Source of the DNA: JAYRZB01 sp041916675
Lineage (GTDB): Bacteria > Pseudomonadota > Alphaproteobacteria > Rhizobiales > Devosiaceae
Assembly (NCBI GenBank): GCA_041916675.1
Contig: JAYRZB010000001.1
Span: forward strand, 310,001 to 374,000
Direction of reading: 5' to 3'
Length of the DNA stretch: 64,000 bases
Position 1 is the first letter of the stretch. Every line of letters begins with the position of its first letter. The notes below the pieces were generated by a model, which was not told the DNA's origin, did not search any database, and saw only the letters and a list, made by a program, of their open reading frames with translations. Made by a program: the position numbers and the translations under genes. Positions 17,418 to 24,893 of this stretch are shown piece after piece.

Positions 17418-17448
17418 GCTCTTCCCCCGGTTGAACCGGAAGAAGAGC
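17418..17448. other. Long stem-loop in the divergent region upstream of the glycosyltransferase gene
   Basis: GCTCTTC (17418-17424) pairs with GAAGAGC (17442-17448); inside, CCGGT (17427-17431) pairs with ACCGG (17435-17439) around a TGA loop. It lies in the 518-bp gap 17259-17776. No T-run follows on the plus strand. Apart from this and a weak small ORF I see nothing in that gap; both flanking gene promoters should lie in it. Confidence 0.45.
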
Positions 17449-17526
17449 TAACGAGCGTTTGCGGCTGCGATCGGCGCGGGGCTTGAAACCGGGGCCAAGG
17501 CTGATGATATCGCTGAGGGAACGCTG

Positions 17527-17673
17527 ATGCCAAAGGCAGCGACCAAGGAACAGGAGGGGACAGCGAAACGTTCAGCAGGCGCGAGCGGGCGGCCGGACAA
17601 TCCGGTTGATCCACTCAAAGCGGCTGTGACCTGCGCTGGCATCTCTCTTGCCCTGTGGTTGCGATTTTTGTAA
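17527..17673 (+). CDS. Possible small ORF with hydrophobic C-terminus
   Basis: An ATG preceded by GAGGGA (7 nt spacing) opens a 48-codon frame. The first 30 residues are polar (MPKAATKEQEGTAKRSAG), and the last 18 are hydrophobic, ending LWLRFL, which might anchor in the membrane. It matches nothing I recognise. The frame stays open without a start for 25 codons upstream. It ends 104 nt before the glycosyltransferase start. It could be chance. Confidence 0.25.
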   Translation: MPKAATKEQEGTAKRSAGASGRPDNPVDPLKAAVTCAGISLALWLRFL

Positions 17674-17776
17674 GGAATTCACCTTGCGGGATGCAGTTTC
17701 TAATAGTGCCCTCCCGCAAAGTAAATGGGTTGATAGCGTTGAACATTCGCTCCGCACACCCAAGGGTGAGAACAGT

Positions 17777-19075
17777 ATGGTAAAGCGCATCGCCATCGCC
17801 ACTATCGGCACGCAAGGCGATGTTCAACCCTATCTCGCTCTTGCCATTGCCCTGCAAGCCAAAGGCTATTCGGTGGCGCTGGGCGCGCCCAGTGACTTCA
17901 AAGACCTGATTACCAGCTATGGCGTTGAATTCCATAGCCTTGGCAGCAACATCCAGTCGTTCCTCAAGCAATCGCGTTTCGAAGATGCGATGTCGCAATC
18001 GATGCTGATCAACGGCCCTTCGCTGCTGCGGCAGGGCCAGCAGATCGTGGACACCGCCGCCCGCCACGCCTGGAACATGGCGCAGGGCGCCGACGCGATT
18101 ATTGTGAACATGAACACCAGCTTTGGCATCGATATTGCCGAGGCCCTGCGGATACCGGCGATCATGTCGGCGCTGCAGCCGCTGAACTCGACCAGCGAGT
18201 TCCCGCTTTGCATGTATTACGGCCCAAGCTTCGGGCCGACGTTGAACCGGCTCAGCTACACCGCCATGACCGTGCAGCAGATCTACTACAACCTGCCGCG
18301 CAACAAGCTGCGCCGGGAACTGATGGGGCTCGATTCGCGCAAGAAGGGCGGGTTTTTCCGCAATACCGACGGAACGCAGCTGACAACGCTTTACGCCTAT
18401 TCCGGCGTGCTGTCGCCGCGCCCGCGCGACTGGCCCAAGACCGCGATCGTCACCGGGTTCTGGCAGCTTGAGGACAAGACCGACTGGCAGCCGTCCGAAG
18501 CGTTCCGCAAATTTCTCTCGGAAGGCGAAGCGCCGGTTTATATCGGGTTTGGCTCGATGCCGTTCGGTGCGGATCGGAACACCGAGATTCTCAAGGGCGC
18601 GGCCAAGGCCTGGGGCGGGCGGATCGTGGTGGCGCGCGGCTGGGGCGGGATAAACCCCGATGACCTGCCGCCCAATATCTTTGCCATCGAGAAGGCTCCG
18701 CACGACAAGCTGTTCAAGTATGTGAGCGCGGTGGTGCATCATGGCGGGGCTGGCACGACATCGGCAGGCCTGCACGCGGGCCGCCCGACATTCGTTGTGC
18801 CGCAGGCGGTGGACCAGCCCTATTGGGGTCGCCGGGTTTATGAATTGGGATGCGGGCCGAAGCCGGTGCGCCTGCGCAAGCTGACCGCCGAGATTCTGGC
18901 GGAAGCCCTGGCCGACCTGACGACGAATGCGCGCTATCGCGAGGCTGCTGCGGGCATTGCTGAGCGGCTCCACGCCGAAGATGGCACTGAAAAGGCGATC
19001 AAGGTGATTGAGCGGGTGATGGCCAATTATGTGCCGCGCCAGGCCAAGCGGACACGGCGCCTGAAGGTTTCCTGA
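17777..19075 (+). CDS. UGT-like glycosyltransferase (GT1 family)
   Basis: Transfers a sugar from a nucleotide sugar to a lipid or other hydrophobic acceptor. The product is 432 residues with a GT-B fold. The N-terminus IAIATIGTQGDVQPYLALAI is the hallmark of sterol/glycolipid glucosyltransferases. VYIGFGSMPFG opens the C-terminal domain, and the donor-binding motif is VHHGGAGTTSAGLHAGRPTF followed by VPQAVDQPYWGRRV. I place the start at 17777, not at the in-frame upstream codon at 17648, because this gives the conserved N-terminus directly. It ends before a shared bidirectional terminator. The acceptor is unknown. Confidence 0.88.
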   Translation: MVKRIAIATIGTQGDVQPYLALAIALQAKGYSVALGAPSDFKDLITSYGVEFHSLGSNIQSFLKQSRFEDAMSQSMLINGPSLLRQGQQIVDTAARHAWNMAQGADAIIVNMNTSFGIDIAEALRIPAIMSALQPLNSTSEFPLCMYYGPSFGPTLNRLSYTAMTVQQIYYNLPRNKLRRELMGLDSRKKGGFFRNTDGTQLTTLYAYSGVLSPRPRDWPKTAIVTGFWQLEDKTDWQPSEAFRKFLSEGEAPVYIGFGSMPFGADRNTEILKGAAKAWGGRIVVARGWGGINPDDLPPNIFAIEKAPHDKLFKYVSAVVHHGGAGTTSAGLHAGRPTFVVPQAVDQPYWGRRVYELGCGPKPVRLRKLTAEILAEALADLTTNARYREAAAGIAERLHAEDGTEKAIKVIERVMANYVPRQAKRTRRLKVS

Positions 19076-19143
19076 TCATACCGTGAATTGGTGAGTGGCG
19101 GCGGCTGGGAGGCCTGCCGCCATTTTGTTGTGCCCGACAAACA

Positions 19144-19170
19144 AAAAGGCCGGCGCAGGGCCGGCCTTTT
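19144..19170. terminator. Bidirectional Rho-independent terminator
   Basis: AAAAGGCCGGC, loop GCAGG, GCCGGCCTTTT: a perfect 11-bp stem with A and T runs on each side. It lies between the convergent glycosyltransferase gene and rpsI. Confidence 0.9.
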
Positions 19171-19191
19171 CGAAACATATGTGGAAGCGGA

Positions 19192-19674
19192 TCAGCGCTT
19201 CGAGAACTGGAAGGACCGGCGGGCCTTGGCCTTGCCGTACTTCTTGCGTTCTACGACGCGGCTGTCGCGGGTGAGGAAACCACCCTTCTTGAGCACGCCA
19301 CGCAGCTCGGGTTCGAAATAGGTCAGCGCCTTGGAGATGCCGTGACGGACGGCACCAGCCTGACCCGACAGACCGCCGCCGGAGACGGTGGCAACCACAT
19401 CGTACTGATCCTTGCGGGCAGCAGCGATGATGGGCTGCTGCAGGATCATCTGCAGAACCGGGCGGGCGAAGAAAGCGGCAAATTCCTTGCCGTTCACGAC
19501 GATCTTGCCGGAGCCCGGCTTGATCCAGACGCGGGCGATGGCGTTCTTACGCTTGCCGGTTGCATAGGCACGGCCCTGAGCATCGAGCTTCTGGACATGA
19601 ACCGGGGCAGCGGGAGCGGCCGAAGCCGTGGCAACCGAACCAAGCTGTTCGAGCGAATTGATGGTCTCGGCCAT
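19192..19674 (-). CDS. rpsI: 30S ribosomal protein S9
   Basis: Ribosomal protein S9/uS9 of the small subunit head; its C-terminal tail reaches the P-site tRNA. The product is 160 residues with the alphaproteobacterial N-terminal extension. It contains AYATGKRKNAIARVWIKPG, VSGGGLSGQAGAVRHGISKA and the basic tail KAKARRSFQFSKR ending in the invariant SKR. It lies 1 nt after rplM. Confidence 0.98.
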   Translation of the reverse strand: MAETINSLEQLGSVATASAAPAAPVHVQKLDAQGRAYATGKRKNAIARVWIKPGSGKIVVNGKEFAAFFARPVLQMILQQPIIAAARKDQYDVVATVSGGGLSGQAGAVRHGISKALTYFEPELRGVLKKGGFLTRDSRVVERKKYGKAKARRSFQFSKR

Positions 19675-19675
19675 A

Positions 19676-20140
19676 TTACTTAACCCTCACGTTCTTCGGG
19701 TTCATCGATGCGACGTCGAGGACCGCGGGCTGCTGGGCAGCGTGGGGATGCTCGGTACCGGCATAGACTTTGAGGTTCTTGAGCTGGGCGCGGGTAAGCG
19801 GGCCACCCGGCAGCATGCGGCGCACGGCGTTTTCAACCACGCGTTCCGGGAAGCGGCCTTCGAGCAGCTGGCGCTGGGTGCGATCCTTGATCCCGCCGGG
19901 GTGATTGGTGTGCCAGTAGAAGCGGCGCTGATCGAGCTTCTTGCCGGTCAGCTTCACCTTTTCCGCATTGATGACGATGACGTTGTCACCCATGTCCATG
20001 TGCGGGGTAAAGGTGGGCAGGTGCTTGCCGCGCAGGCGCGAGGCAACGATGGAAGCAAGACGGCCGACGACCAGATCCTTGGCGTCGATCAAAATCCACT
20101 TCTTCTCGATCTCGCTCGGTTTTGCCGAGTAGGTCTTCAT
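19676..20140 (-). CDS. rplM: 50S ribosomal protein L13
   Basis: Ribosomal protein L13/uL13, an early assembly protein of the large subunit. The product is 154 residues. It contains WILIDAKDLVVGRLASIVAS, GDNVIVINAEKVKLTGKKLD, FYWHTNHPGGIKDRT and VENAVRRMLPGGPL. The first gene of the rplM-rpsI operon; the start is preceded by CAAGGAT. The operon promoter should lie in 20141-20280, which contains a TTGACG (minus strand, 20248-20243) without a convincing -10. Confidence 0.98.
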   Translation of the reverse strand: MKTYSAKPSEIEKKWILIDAKDLVVGRLASIVASRLRGKHLPTFTPHMDMGDNVIVINAEKVKLTGKKLDQRRFYWHTNHPGGIKDRTQRQLLEGRFPERVVENAVRRMLPGGPLTRAQLKNLKVYAGTEHPHAAQQPAVLDVASMNPKNVRVK

Positions 20141-20288
20141 GGTTTCAATCCTTGTTTTGTCCGCCGTATTTCACGGCAAACGCGCCCCGCACGCATGCCG
20201 GGCAACCGTTTCGTGGGTGCAGGTACTAGGAGTCAGATAGCCCGTCAAGCGCAAAGATAAAGCGCATGAAAATCAACCACTTACGGTT

Positions 20289-20326
20289 GCGGTATAATAA
20301 TACCGCAATGCGGTAATATATTACCG
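20289..20326. repeat. Two tandem palindromes overlapping the ctaA stop codon
   Basis: GCGGTATAATAATACCGC (20289-20306, 7-bp arms around AATA) and CGGTAATATATTACCG (20311-20326, perfect 16-bp palindrome) are separated by AATG. The second contains the ctaA TAA stop (minus strand 20323-20321). Both are built on CGGTA arms and are much more AT-rich than their surroundings. They may act as the 3' terminator for ctaA or as a protein-binding site upstream of rplM. Confidence 0.65.
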
Positions 20327-21385
20327 TGCCGCAAGGTGCCGTGGCGGCGCCTTATCGGCGAGATAGGCGATCGTGGCACCAAGCAGCATGAACGCCAGCG
20401 CCTGGTGGCCCAGTGCGAGGGAAATCGGCACCTGCATCAACAGCGTGCCGATGCCCAGAACAACCTGAAGCACAACGAGGATTCCGATGCGGGGCAGCCA
20501 GCCCTCAACGCCTGCAAACCCGCCACTGCGCGCCTGCCGGAAGATCAACGCCAACACATAGAGCGTGATGAGATAAGCGAGGCCGCGGTGGATGAACTGC
20601 ACGGTCAGCGCGTTCTCGAACAGGTTTTTCCACCACGGATCAATCGCAAACAAGCCGGTGGGGATCAGGGCTCCATCCATCAGCGGCCAGGTATTGTAGC
20701 CCATGCCGGCATCGAGCCCGGCGACGAAGGCCCCGGCAGCGATCTGCACAAAGAGCAGTGCAAGAAGCCAGACGCCCCCTGCCCGGCTGCCGCCGGAGCG
20801 CGCAAGACCCGTGGGCAGCAGGCGGCGGGCAACCCAGATGAGGGCGGCAAACAGGAAGGCCGCGGCGCTGAGATGGGCAGCCAGACGGTATTGGGACACC
20901 GAAGTCAGCTCGGAGAGACCTGACGACACCATCCACCAGCCAAGCGCGCCCTGAAAGCCGCCGAGGATAAACAGCCCGCCCAGTGGCGCGGCGAGCGACC
21001 AGGTGAATCGGCGCTGGATGAGAAAGATCACGAACGGGATGGCAAAGGCCAGCCCGATGATGCGACCCAGCAGGCGATGCCCCCACTCCCACCAGAAAAT
21101 GGTCTTGAAGTCGTCGACGGTCATCCAGGAATTGAGCTGGGTGAACTGGGGGATCTGCTTGTAGGCCTCGAACTCGGCCTGCCAGTCTGCATCCGAGAGC
21201 GGCGGCAAGGTGCCCGAAACCGGCTTCCAGCTGGTGATGGACAGACCGGATTCCGTCAGCCGGGTTGCGCCGCCGACAACGACCATGAGCAGGACCAGCG
21301 CCGCCATGACATAGAGCCATATGCGGACCGGTTTGAGCCGGGCGCTATCGGATGCGTCAGCGGTCACCTGCGACGTTGCGGCCAT
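20321..21385 (-). CDS. ctaA: Heme A synthase (COX15/CtaA)
   Basis: Inner-membrane enzyme that hydroxylates the C8 methyl of heme O to give heme A for aa3-type cytochrome oxidase. The product is about 354 residues with eight predicted helices. Key conserved features are VVVGGATRLTESGLSITSWK in helix 1, FIWWEWGHRLLGR-like sequence (IFWWEWGHRLLGRIIG) with a heme-ligand His, RLAAHLSAAAFLFAA, FIHRGLAYLI and ALGHQALAFMLLG. The ATG at 21385 is preferred over a TTG at 21391. Its 3' end lies inside an unusual palindrome. Confidence 0.95.
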   Translation of the reverse strand: MAATSQVTADASDSARLKPVRIWLYVMAALVLLMVVVGGATRLTESGLSITSWKPVSGTLPPLSDADWQAEFEAYKQIPQFTQLNSWMTVDDFKTIFWWEWGHRLLGRIIGLAFAIPFVIFLIQRRFTWSLAAPLGGLFILGGFQGALGWWMVSSGLSELTSVSQYRLAAHLSAAAFLFAALIWVARRLLPTGLARSGGSRAGGVWLLALLFVQIAAGAFVAGLDAGMGYNTWPLMDGALIPTGLFAIDPWWKNLFENALTVQFIHRGLAYLITLYVLALIFRQARSGGFAGVEGWLPRIGILVVLQVVLGIGTLLMQVPISLALGHQALAFMLLGATIAYLADKAPPRHLAAR

Positions 21386-21486
21386 GGTCAATTGTGTGCA
21401 CCCGGTTTCGATTGGCTGACCGGAGTGGTAAGGGAAAGCCCATTAGTTTGGCAATCGCCGCAATGACGCAGGCCGGGGACGAACCC

Positions 21487-21696
21487 ATGACGCAGCGCAA
21501 CCGCAAACTGGCGGGTATTTTTCTGATCCTTGCCGTGCTGGTGGCATGGTCGGCGCTGGCGGTGGCCATTTATGACGGGTTGCTGGTCGGCCAGCCGCAA
21601 TTGGTGTTGCTGGCCTATTTCGTGGTGGCAGGGCTCGGCTGGGGTGTGCCGGCGGCGATAATTCTGCGCTGGATGTCGAAGCCGGACGCGACCTAA
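21487..21696 (+). CDS. DUF2842 family small membrane protein
   Basis: Product of 69 residues with two hydrophobic helices (KLAGIFLILAVLVAWSALAV and LVLLAYFVVAGLGWGVPAA) ending in RWMSKPDAT, matching the small alphaproteobacterial family DUF2842. Function unknown. The ATG at 21487 is preceded by GGGGACG; an in-frame ATG at 21463 is possible. Its stop overlaps the stop of the convergent GGDEF/EAL gene. Confidence 0.8.
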   Translation: MTQRNRKLAGIFLILAVLVAWSALAVAIYDGLLVGQPQLVLLAYFVVAGLGWGVPAAIILRWMSKPDAT

Positions 21697-23690
21697 GCCC
21701 CTGCCCGGCTGATCGGCGTGACATTGGCCGGCTTTTCATCGGGCCAGCGGCCGCTGACCTGCTGGATGATGGTGGCGGCCACATCGATGGCGCGCATGGG
21801 GCGGCCAAACAGATAGCCCTGCACCAGATCGCACTTGAGCGCGCGCAGGACGGCGGCCTGTTCGATGGTTTCGACACCTTCTGCGGTGATCTTCATATCG
21901 AGCACCTTGCCCAGCGCGATGATGGTGGCAAGGATTTCGCGCGACTTCGAACCCTCGACGGCCAGTTCCTTCATGAAAGACTTGTCGACCTTGAGCTTAT
22001 TGAACGGGAACTGCCAGAGGTAGCTGAGCGAAGAATAGCCAGTGCCAAAGTCATCGAGCGCTACGCTCGCCCCTGCCGCCTTGATGGCGTTGAGCTGGGC
22101 GAGCACCTTTTCCGGATCGGTGATCAGGAGACTTTCGGTGACTTCGAGCTCGAGCCGGTTGGCTGGCAGGCCGGTGCGGGCCAGCGCGTCCTGAATGCTA
22201 TCGGCAAGCGAACCGCTGGCGAACTGGGCGGCGGAGAGATTGACCGCCACCATCAGATCGGCGGGCCATTGCGTGGCCATGCGGCAGGCCTCGCGCAGCG
22301 CCCAGTCGCCAATAGGCTGGATCAGGCCGGTCTCTTCGGCAATGGGGATAAAATCGGCTGGCGAGATCGGGCGGCCATTGTTGTCGGAAAGGCGCAGCAG
22401 CGCCTCAAATCCCCGCAGGCGATCCGTCGCGACCTCATAGAGCGGCTGGAAGTGAATGTCGAACTCGCCATTGGCCAGGGCAGCGCGCAGGCGGGCTTCA
22501 ATGTTCTGCCGGGTCTGGCGTTCCTCTTCCATGGCAGGCACGAAGGCAACGGCCGACCCCCTGCTCGACTGCTTGGCCTTGAACAGGGCGATATCGGCGG
22601 CGCGGATGATATCTGGCACGGTCTTGCCGTCGCGCGGGTAGTAGCAGTAGCCAACCGAGGCGCCGATCTGGACGGCGTGGGCGCCCACCATCATGGGCTC
22701 GCAGATGGCCTTGATCACGTCGTTGGCAAATTCCGGAACGACCTGGGGTGTGCTGACGAAATAGGTCTGGCAGATGGCAAATTCATCGGCACCAAGCCGC
22801 GCAACGCAGGGGCGGCCGCCGGTGAGCCGACGGAGGCGCTGGGTGACCTGCTGCAGCACGGCATCGCCCACGGCATGACCAAGGTTATCGTTTACATCCT
22901 TGAACCGGTCGATATCGATGAAATGGACGGCCACCGACAGGCCACGATCGGCAGTGGCATCTATCAGATCCTGCACGGCGCGATTGAAAGTTGCCCGATT
23001 GAGGGTGCCCGTCAGTTCGTCATACTCGGAGGAATGGCGCAGGCGGTGGGCGAGAAGCTTAAGTTGCCCGGAGTTGCGCAGGTAGAGAATGCCCGGGATG
23101 CCGAACGCCAGAACGATGAGGATACTCACCTGCAGGATGACGCTGCGAAAGCGCGCGAACATGCCAGGCCAGGTTTCAGTCTCGTCGGAGGTGACTTCGA
23201 GCACGCCCATGATGCGCCCGCCGGCCGAGATCAGCGGCACCATGATTTGCGAGTAGTAGCTTTGTGCATCGCGTTCGGTGCCGGAATTGATGGTGAAATG
23301 CTGTTTGCCCTCGACCAGCAATGCAAGCGCTTCGGGTGAACGGGCCTGCTCGGTCAGAATGGGCTGGCCGCGGGAGTGGCGGTAGGAATCGGCGCGCAGC
23401 TGCCCATCCTGATCGTAAAGCCGGTACTCGATGACGCGGCCAATCGGCTTGACGCCGCGCAGAACCACCAGCGACATCGACGGTGGCATGCGACCGGTCA
23501 GGATGCGATCAAGCGAGGGGACCTGCTGGACCAGATACTTGCCAAAACTGCGGGCAGCGGCGTCGGCCTGCGAGCGCTCCATATCGTTGATGGCATTGAG
23601 GCCGACGAAATATGCGCCGACGCCGACAACAATCGTAGCCAGGATCAGCGGCAGGACCCGGGGCAGATTGCTGCGCAGCAATGACGTCAT
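21693..23690 (-). CDS. Membrane GGDEF/EAL protein with degenerate GGDEF motif
   Basis: Cyclic-di-GMP turnover protein of 665 residues. It has a transmembrane helix at about 10-32, a periplasmic sensor region to about 180, a second helix near 185-204, a GGDEF domain at 220-385 and an EAL domain at 400-650. The GGDEF signature reads GADEF (300-304), so cyclase activity is doubtful. The EAL domain keeps its key motifs: EALLR (429), LDDFGTGYSSLSYL, KVDKSFM and AEGVET, so it should be an active phosphodiesterase, perhaps with a GTP-sensing GGDEF domain. It neighbours the exopolysaccharide genes, consistent with c-di-GMP control. The ATG at 23690 is preferred to an upstream in-frame codon. Confidence 0.9.
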   Translation of the reverse strand: MTSLLRSNLPRVLPLILATIVVGVGAYFVGLNAINDMERSQADAAARSFGKYLVQQVPSLDRILTGRMPPSMSLVVLRGVKPIGRVIEYRLYDQDGQLRADSYRHSRGQPILTEQARSPEALALLVEGKQHFTINSGTERDAQSYYSQIMVPLISAGGRIMGVLEVTSDETETWPGMFARFRSVILQVSILIVLAFGIPGILYLRNSGQLKLLAHRLRHSSEYDELTGTLNRATFNRAVQDLIDATADRGLSVAVHFIDIDRFKDVNDNLGHAVGDAVLQQVTQRLRRLTGGRPCVARLGADEFAICQTYFVSTPQVVPEFANDVIKAICEPMMVGAHAVQIGASVGYCYYPRDGKTVPDIIRAADIALFKAKQSSRGSAVAFVPAMEEERQTRQNIEARLRAALANGEFDIHFQPLYEVATDRLRGFEALLRLSDNNGRPISPADFIPIAEETGLIQPIGDWALREACRMATQWPADLMVAVNLSAAQFASGSLADSIQDALARTGLPANRLELEVTESLLITDPEKVLAQLNAIKAAGASVALDDFGTGYSSLSYLWQFPFNKLKVDKSFMKELAVEGSKSREILATIIALGKVLDMKITAEGVETIEQAAVLRALKCDLVQGYLFGRPMRAIDVAATIIQQVSGRWPDEKPANVTPISRAGA

Positions 23691-23849
23691 GACCGGCCCC
23701 TGGGACGCGATGAACGTTTGACCAAACGGGACCGTTCTGGCGCCCGCATGCGAATGCACTGCGCAGTAGTCCATGCCAGGGTGGAGAAGTGATTAATCCG
23801 CAGAAGTACGGATAGGCCGACCGAAATAACCCGGCGACGTGCTTAATAA

Positions 23850-24893
23850 TCAGCCAACAAGGCGTCGCATCAGCGAGAATATTGTGGGCGTTGCGTAGAC
23901 ATCGACAAAGCGCCGGGCCTGAAAATTGCCGTTGAGCGAGACGCGCGGCAGGGCGTGCAGCCGGTCTTTGTCGGCGTGGTAGACCCCGCCGGGACGCGTG
24001 GTGACGGCCGAGCGCAGGCCGATGTTGCGGGCGAGGTCGTATTCGCGATCGCTGGCCGAGACAGTGCCACCGATGGGATAGGACAGATGTTTGGGGACGC
24101 GCCCAAACTGGGCGGCGATGACCTTGATCGACTGTTCGATCTCGTTGCGCGCCTGCATCAGGTCGAGCTTGGCGAGTTCATAGTGGTGGACCGTATGAGC
24201 GCCGATGGTGCACAGCGGATCCTCGGCGAAAAGGCGCAGTTCGCTCCAATCCATGATCAGGCTGCGGCAGTGCTTGTCGAGGTCGAGGCCATACTGGAAG
24301 GCCAGTTCGCGGATCAGCGCGACACGATCCTTTTCCGGCATCTGGCGCATGCGCCAATAGACCTCGTTGTAGGTGTCGAGCTTTTCGCTGAGGCTGTCGC
24401 AGGCCAGATAGTCGGTGACACCGAGATAGGTGACCTGAATGGCTTTCTGGTTGGCGATGATATCCTCAAGCGCCTGCCACCAGACCTGCCCTACCCCATC
24501 GACCAGCGCCGTCGGCACATAGAGGGTGAACGGGGCCTGATTGTGCCGCAGCACCGGCAGGGCGTGCTCCAGGTTGTCGCGATAGGCGTCATCGAAGGTG
24601 AGGACGGCGAATTTCGGGGTGGGCGCCGGGTTTTCGATGCGGGCAATCGCTTCATCGAGGCTGACAATCTCAAGACCCAACTGCCGGATGCGGCGGATGG
24701 TGAAATCGAGAAAATCCGGCGTGATCTGCAGGATGGCATTGGGCGAAAAGCGCGCCGGGGCATCAGGCAGCACCCGGTGCATGGTGAAAATGATGCCCTT
24801 GGCCCGCGAGCTTGAGCGGATCAGCCCGGTCAGTTGCGAGGCGGCCAGCGCCTCGAACATGGTGCGGATGGCGGCATATTTGTACGATGGCAT
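23850..24893 (-). CDS. Polysaccharide deacetylase (CE4, NodB-like)
   Basis: Predicted metal-dependent N- or O-deacetylase, 347 residues. The NodB motifs are AVLTFDDAYRDN (TFDD, catalytic base and metal Asp) and IGAHTVHHYELAKL (H-x-x-H metal site), followed by HLSYPIGG. No signal peptide is evident. It is coupled to the Wzc-like gene by a TGATG overlap, so it probably modifies a lipid-linked intermediate or the exopolysaccharide made by this locus. Confidence 0.88.
   Translation of the reverse strand: MPSYKYAAIRTMFEALAASQLTGLIRSSSRAKGIIFTMHRVLPDAPARFSPNAILQITPDFLDFTIRRIRQLGLEIVSLDEAIARIENPAPTPKFAVLTFDDAYRDNLEHALPVLRHNQAPFTLYVPTALVDGVGQVWWQALEDIIANQKAIQVTYLGVTDYLACDSLSEKLDTYNEVYWRMRQMPEKDRVALIRELAFQYGLDLDKHCRSLIMDWSELRLFAEDPLCTIGAHTVHHYELAKLDLMQARNEIEQSIKVIAAQFGRVPKHLSYPIGGTVSASDREYDLARNIGLRSAVTTRPGGVYHADKDRLHALPRVSLNGNFQARRFVDVYATPTIFSLMRRLVG

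Noticed and set aside
17615..18973. 452-codon open frame on the minus strand
   Set aside because: It lies opposite the glycosyltransferase gene, has a basic Arg/His-rich composition with no domain, and is a shadow of GC-rich codon use.
20220..20248. Sigma-70 promoter for rplM-rpsI (TTGACG, 17 nt, TACCTG)
   Set aside because: The -35 is good but the -10 matches at only two bases, so I do not list it as a feature.
22269..23339. 356-codon plus-strand frame inside the GGDEF/EAL gene
   Set aside because: Antisense shadow of a well-supported gene.
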